Origin: Gallionellales bacterium UBA7399
GTDB taxonomy: Bacteria > Pseudomonadota > Gammaproteobacteria > Burkholderiales > Gallionellaceae
NCBI GenBank assembly: GCA_002470125.1
Contig: DKNB01000041.1
Coordinates: forward strand, 22,648-49,917
DNA length: 27,270 nt
Reading direction: 5' to 3'
This document shows positions 24,071 through 27,270 of this stretch, in pieces (positions within the stretch are counted from its first letter, which is position 1; each line of letters begins with the position of its first letter). Below the pieces are notes generated by a model. That model was given only the letters and a program-made list of their open reading frames with translations, was not told where the DNA came from and ran no database searches. Both the position numbers and the translations under genes were made by a program.

Positions 24071-24254
24071 CATCTGTCCTTGTTACCTGAGAGATTGCGA
24101 ATAAATTCGTGTGCCCCTTCGGTGGTCGCTTAAGCGACGCTCTCCAGATTTGCCTGTGCCAACAGTTCTTGAGCCTGAGCGATTACGGGTGTTGCGCCTT
24201 CGGCAATGCACGAGCCCCTTAGTTGCGGAGTTGGTCGGCATGTTCTTCTGTTGG
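24071..24254 (-). promoter_or_regulatory. Tandem glycine riboswitch upstream of gcvTHP
   Basis: Two glycine aptamers are read on the minus strand. Aptamer 2 (24150-24071) is textbook: CTGGAGAG, a GTCGC-TTAA-GCGAC hairpin, CACCGAAGGGGCA, AATCTCTCAGGTAACAAGGACAGA, with P1 formed by ATCTG (24149-24145) and CAGAT (24076-24072). Aptamer 1 (24254-24159) keeps GCCGAAGGCGCAA and AATCGCTCAGG followed by CTCAAGAAC. It is closed by a perfect seven-base P1, CCAACAG/CTGTTGG, but its P2 is reduced to about four pairs (GGGC/GCTC). The linker is only some eight bases. Glycine riboswitches of this class usually turn gcv genes on when glycine is high. Together with the terminator it explains the 400-base gene-free stretch from gcvT to rpmE. 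Confidence 0.92.
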
Positions 24255-24271
24255 TTTAAACGGCAGTCGTA

Positions 24272-24301
24272 ACTATAACGCAACAAGCGGGTGAACAGCA
24301 A
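24272..24301 (-). promoter_or_regulatory. Candidate promoter of the gcv leader
   Basis: Minus-strand TTGCTG (24301-24296) and TATAGT (24277-24272, five of six consensus bases) are 18 bases apart. Transcription would begin about ten bases before the CCAACAG arm of aptamer 1, a sensible place for a riboswitch leader. Confidence 0.45.
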
Positions 24302-24422
24302 ACCTTGCCCCTGGGGTTGCATGGGAGATTGTTTTCATGGATAATCGACGATCCGCTACACGCCTTAGTACGTGCTGCTTTAATTTTTACACTCCTAATT
24401 TTCATGCTTTAAGGAAGTTACA

Positions 24423-24644
24423 ATGAGAACCGATATTCATCCTCCATACGACGAAATTGCAGTTACCTGCAGCTGCGGCAACGCATTCAAAACTAAATCC
24501 ACGTTAGGCAAGCCGCTCCACGTAGAGGTGTGCTCAGACTGCCATCCTTTTTATACTGGCACACAAAAAATTGTGGATACCGCAGGCAGGGTCGAAAAGT
24601 TCCGCCAAAAATATGGCAAGCCCAGTGCAAAAGTTGTGGCATAA
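24423..24644 (+). CDS. rpmE: 50S ribosomal protein L31, zinc-binding type
   Basis: The 73-residue product starts MRTDIHPPYDEIAVTCSCGN, the standard L31 start. Cys16, Cys18, Cys37 and Cys40 make it the zinc-binding (C+) form, as opposed to the zinc-independent paralogue made in zinc starvation. It is a surface protein of the large subunit that helps bridge the two subunits. AAGGAAG precedes the ATG by about six bases. The gene is alone between the gcv leader and a strong terminator. No convincing promoter was found in the 120 bases upstream. Confidence 0.96.
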   Translation: MRTDIHPPYDEIAVTCSCGNAFKTKSTLGKPLHVEVCSDCHPFYTGTQKIVDTAGRVEKFRQKYGKPSAKVVA

Positions 24645-24665
24645 CACGTCCAAACAGCTCGTGGC

Positions 24666-24691
24666 AAAAGGCAGCGGGTGCTGCCTTTTTT
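24666..24691 (+). terminator. Intrinsic terminator of rpmE
   Basis: GGCAGC (24670-24675) and GCTGCC (24680-24685) pair around GGGT. Four A precede the stem and six T follow it directly, giving a strong rho-independent terminator 21 bases after the rpmE stop. Confidence 0.88.
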
Positions 24692-24785
24692 ATTGATCGC
24701 CCCAGGGCCTAGTGCTGGCATCTCCCACCTGATCAATTTATACCAAAATAAATATTTAGATTTCGGACTAGGGTCACACTAATAC

Positions 24786-26435
24786 ATGTTCCCCCACCTC
24801 CCGACACAGGCACACCCTATCACACCGGCAAAAGCTTGGTTGCTTGCGCTGCTATGCCTAACGTGGCTCGGGGTTGGCTTGGTGGGACACGATCCATGGC
24901 AGCCGGATGATGCCTATGGCTTTGGGTTGGCTTACCATATCCTGCAAAGCGGTGACTGGCTAATCCCCACCTTGGCTGGCGAGCCTCACATGGATATACC
25001 GCCACTGTTTTACATAACAGCTGCGGCTTTCGCAAAACTATTCTCCCCCCTGCTCGAACTACATAATGGCGCACGCTTAGCGAGTGGCTTCTATACCGCC
25101 CTTACACTCATCTTTGTTGGACTGTCTGGGCGCGAACTATTCGGAAAAACACACGGCTGGACCGCAACGATTATTTTGATTGGCTGCCTCGGTATGTTGG
25201 TACGCTCACACGAGCTTATTGCCGATCTGGGACTACTTACCGGCTGTGCCATCATGCTATACGGCTACACCCTGAGCACGCGACGCACCCTTTTGGCCGG
25301 AATATTAGTAGGCCTCGGTGTTGGTGTTGGCTTTATGTCAAAGGGCTTTGTCGCACCTACGCTGTTTGTTCTTACCGGCGTCACTCTGCCACTCTTTCGC
25401 GCATGGCGTACGCGCGCCTTTCTTACCACGCAAGGTATTGCTCTGCTGTCCGCATTGCCATGGCTGACAATTTGGCCCTGTTTATTATACCTACGCACAC
25501 CCGAACTATTTACAGAATGGGCCTGGACACTAAATATCGGGCGCTGGCTGGATTACATTCAAAACAGTCACTCAACACAAATATTTCACTACGTACAAAT
25601 ACTACCTTGGTTCGCTTGGCCTGCTCTACCATTGGCTGGTTGGGCGGTCTGGGATGCCCGCAAAAAAGTTTTACACGAAATGGAATTTCAGCTGTTGCTG
25701 GTAAGTTTCTTTGTGACTTTGCTTACGCTAAGTATGGCGCCAAACATTAGGGAGGCGTTCGCGCTCCCAATACTCTTGCCGCTGACACTGCTTGCCACTG
25801 CAGCCATTCCAACCCTACGTCGTGGGGCAGCCAACGCATTAGATTGGTTTGGCATCATGACCTTTGGTTGTGCTGCCATTCTGATGTGGTGGGGTTGGGC
25901 TGGGCTACTACAAAACAATCACGCAAAAATTACCTCTTGGCTAAAAGATTACCAGCCAAAATTTGAGCCAACATTCCACGTCGTTCCGTTCTGGATTGCT
26001 TTAATTTTTACCGTACTGTGGATTTTGCTGGTGTGGCGAGTTGGTCGATCTATGCGTCGATCGGTCCTTAACTGGACTAGCGGTGTGACTTTATTATGGA
26101 TACTCGCCATGACACTGTGGTTGCCATGGTTAAACAGCGGCAAGGGCTACCGCGGCATGGTCGCATCCCTCAAGCAATCTATGCCCATGAACCATGGCTG
26201 CATTGCAAGCCTAGATGTGGGCGACACTCAGCGTGCCATGTTGAAATACTTTGGGGGAATTGATACATATGCCCACAGGCAACCATCCTGTGACTTAATT
26301 TTAATACAAGGGGGGGGTGCCATCCCAGAGCCCACGACGGGCAAAATGGTTTGGATTAAGCTATGGAGTGGGCATCGCACCGGCGTTAACTCGGAATCGT
26401 TCCGATTGTATCAACGCGTTAGGTCGGTTAAATAA
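24786..26435 (+). CDS. GT39/ArnT-like membrane glycosyltransferase
   Basis: The 549-residue protein is strongly hydrophobic, with about eleven or twelve membrane segments and a short hydrophilic C-terminal domain (from about residue 455). After the first segment it has GHDPWQPDDA with Asp36, Asp41 and Asp42, followed by GDWLIPTLAGEPHMDIPPLFY. This arrangement is typical of the PMT/ArnT superfamily, which uses a polyprenyl-phosphate-linked sugar on the periplasmic side. ArnT itself adds aminoarabinose to lipid A, but no arn genes are nearby, so donor and acceptor are unknown. A run of eight G (26310-26317) encodes IQGGGA near the end. It stands alone between rpmE and aroC. Confidence 0.82.
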   Translation: MFPHLPTQAHPITPAKAWLLALLCLTWLGVGLVGHDPWQPDDAYGFGLAYHILQSGDWLIPTLAGEPHMDIPPLFYITAAAFAKLFSPLLELHNGARLASGFYTALTLIFVGLSGRELFGKTHGWTATIILIGCLGMLVRSHELIADLGLLTGCAIMLYGYTLSTRRTLLAGILVGLGVGVGFMSKGFVAPTLFVLTGVTLPLFRAWRTRAFLTTQGIALLSALPWLTIWPCLLYLRTPELFTEWAWTLNIGRWLDYIQNSHSTQIFHYVQILPWFAWPALPLAGWAVWDARKKVLHEMEFQLLLVSFFVTLLTLSMAPNIREAFALPILLPLTLLATAAIPTLRRGAANALDWFGIMTFGCAAILMWWGWAGLLQNNHAKITSWLKDYQPKFEPTFHVVPFWIALIFTVLWILLVWRVGRSMRRSVLNWTSGVTLLWILAMTLWLPWLNSGKGYRGMVASLKQSMPMNHGCIASLDVGDTQRAMLKYFGGIDTYAHRQPSCDLILIQGGGAIPEPTTGKMVWIKLWSGHRTGVNSESFRLYQRVRSVK

Positions 26436-26461
26436 CGTAGCGGATCATTCATAAATAGTGA

Positions 26462-26521
26462 CCCGGGCATGGCGTGAAAACAATCTACATACACTTGATG
26501 GGCTACCCAGCCCTGCCCGGG
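26462..26521. repeat. GC-rich inverted repeat at the convergent GT39/aroC junction
   Basis: CCCGGGCA (26462-26469) and TGCCCGGG (26514-26521) are perfect inverted copies 44 bases apart. A smaller hairpin GGGCT-ACCC-AGCCC (26500-26513) lies inside. The right arm is within the aroC coding end. There is no T run, so a classic terminator is not supported. It may be a bidirectional RNA structure that protects or ends the two transcripts. Confidence 0.4.
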
Positions 26522-27270
26522 ATCTTTGGTGTAGCGCACACCACATCTGCATTCTGCGCTCTATGACGCAAAGCGTGGTCGGTTAGCACCAAAGCTAACA
26601 TGGCCTCAACAATCGGCGTGGCGCGGATGCCAACACATGGATCGTGTCGACCATGAGTTTCCACCAGAACTGGTTCGCCAGCCTTGTTAATGGATCGCCT
26701 CGGGAGACGAATGCTAGACGTGGGCTTGATGGCAACGTTAACCACAATATCCTGCCCGGTTGAGATGCCCCCTAGTATGCCGCCCGCATTGTTGGACAAA
26801 AATCCCTGTGGGGTCATTTCATCGCCATGCTCACTACCTCTTTGGGTTACCGAGGCAAAACCAGCACCAATTTCCACGCCCTTTACGGCATTAATGTTCA
26901 TCATGGCGTAGCCAATATCTGCATCCAGGCGATCGTATACAGGCTCGCCCCAGCCCACTGGCATATTCTCAGCCACTACTGTTAGCTTTGCGCCAACAGA
27001 GTCTCCCGATTTGCGCAACCCGTCCACATAGCCTTCTAGCTGTGTCACATACCCCTCATCAGCAACAAAGAAGGGGTTTTCGTTTACCCCATCCCAGCTC
27101 TTGAATGGCACCACCACCTCGCCCAGTTGCGACAGGTATCCACGAACGACCACGCCATAACGCTCGTGCAGCCACTTTTTTGCAATCGCTCCCGCCGCCA
27201 CCCGAACCGCAGTCTCTCTTGCGGATGAACGCCCACCTCCACGAGGATCTCGGATACCGTACTTCTGCCA
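26503..27270 (-). CDS. aroC: Chorismate synthase (5' end missing)
   Basis: The frame is open from the stop at 26503 to the window edge, giving the last 255 residues of a protein that is normally about 360. The first visible codons read QKYGIRDPRGGGRSSARETAVRVAAGAIAKKWL, the FMN- and substrate-binding core of chorismate synthase. Later come PVGWGEPVYDRLDADIGYAMMNINAVKGVEIGAGF, NNAGGILGGISTGQDIVVNVAIKPTSSI and GRHDPCVGIRATPIVEAMLALVLTDHAL, all diagnostic. The enzyme converts EPSP to chorismate with reduced FMN, the last common step of aromatic synthesis. An internal ATG or similar start at 27201 would be false; the real start is outside the window. Confidence 0.95.
   Translation of the reverse strand, partial: WQKYGIRDPRGGGRSSARETAVRVAAGAIAKKWLHERYGVVVRGYLSQLGEVVVPFKSWDGVNENPFFVADEGYVTQLEGYVDGLRKSGDSVGAKLTVVAENMPVGWGEPVYDRLDADIGYAMMNINAVKGVEIGAGFASVTQRGSEHGDEMTPQGFLSNNAGGILGGISTGQDIVVNVAIKPTSSIRLPRRSINKAGEPVLVETHGRHDPCVGIRATPIVEAMLALVLTDHALRHRAQNADVVCATPKIPGRAG

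Noticed and set aside
24023..24073. N-terminal extension of gcvT by 17 codons
   Set aside because: It would be translated from the terminator hairpin and T run. A good Shine-Dalgarno sequence sits before the ATG at 24022.
24083..24322. Minus-strand 79-codon frame in the gcv leader
   Set aside because: The bases are fully explained by the tandem glycine riboswitch and its promoter. The frame arises from structured RNA sequence.
24301..24325. Short GC-rich inverted repeat CCCC/GGGG near 24308-24316 upstream of the gcv promoter
   Set aside because: The arms are only four bases and of low complexity, too little to call an operator or terminator.
1..27270. CRISPR array, tRNA, rRNA, insertion sequence, phage or toxin-antitoxin genes
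   Set aside because: I looked for regular direct repeats, transposase motifs, terminal inverted repeats and RNA-gene hallmarks and found none. The window is filled by conserved single-copy genes.

Overview
The window looks like a compact chromosomal segment of a betaproteobacterium (Burkholderiales-like), with G+C near 50% by eye. The grounds are gene content and order: hprK next to rapZ and ptsN, a CPA2 antiporter upstream of kdsD-kdsC-lptC-lptA-lptB-rpoN-hpf, the aat-bpt-pyrD string, gcvT-gcvH-gcvP order, and pmbA divergent from darP. No mobile element, tRNA, rRNA, CRISPR array or phage gene was seen. Almost all of it is conserved housekeeping sequence, and I found no sign of a new defence, secretion or biosynthetic system. 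The unusual signals are regulatory.

Layout. 1-654 (-): 3'-truncated polyprenyl-phosphate sugar-1-phosphate transferase. 743-1480 (+): rsmE, with its own good promoter. 5313-1570 (-): darP, an esterase, aat, bpt and pyrD, tightly packed and ending at an intrinsic terminator. 5375-6730 (+): pmbA, divergent from darP and convergent with ubiX. 24022-6793 (-): one co-directional run of about 17 kb. It begins with the glycine cleavage genes gcvT, gcvH and gcvP behind a tandem glycine riboswitch and a terminator. It continues with a CPA2 antiporter, PBP1a, the Kdo/LPS-transport genes kdsD, kdsC, lptC, lptA and lptB, then rpoN, hpf, ptsN, hprK and rapZ, a possible 50-codon small ORF, and ubiX. 24423-26435 (+): rpmE with a strong terminator, then a GT39-type membrane glycosyltransferase. 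26503-27270 (-): aroC, whose 5' end lies beyond the window.

How the genes fit together. The middle block supplies the envelope: PBP1a builds peptidoglycan, KdsD/KdsC make Kdo, and LptC/A/B move LPS to the outer membrane. Beside it are global regulators: sigma-54, a ribosome hibernation factor, nitrogen-PTS EIIA, HPr kinase and the RNase adapter RapZ. The aat/bpt pair would write both known bacterial leucine N-degrons. The gcv operon is set up to be induced by glycine.

The best second-look items are: a candidate antiterminator in the glycine riboswitch, where the inter-aptamer linker copies one strand of the terminator; a near-identical TATAAT-N9-ATG element ending in CACCT in front of darP and kdsD, which suggests leaderless transcripts; a hairpin in the pmbA leader; and the small ORF between rapZ and ubiX.
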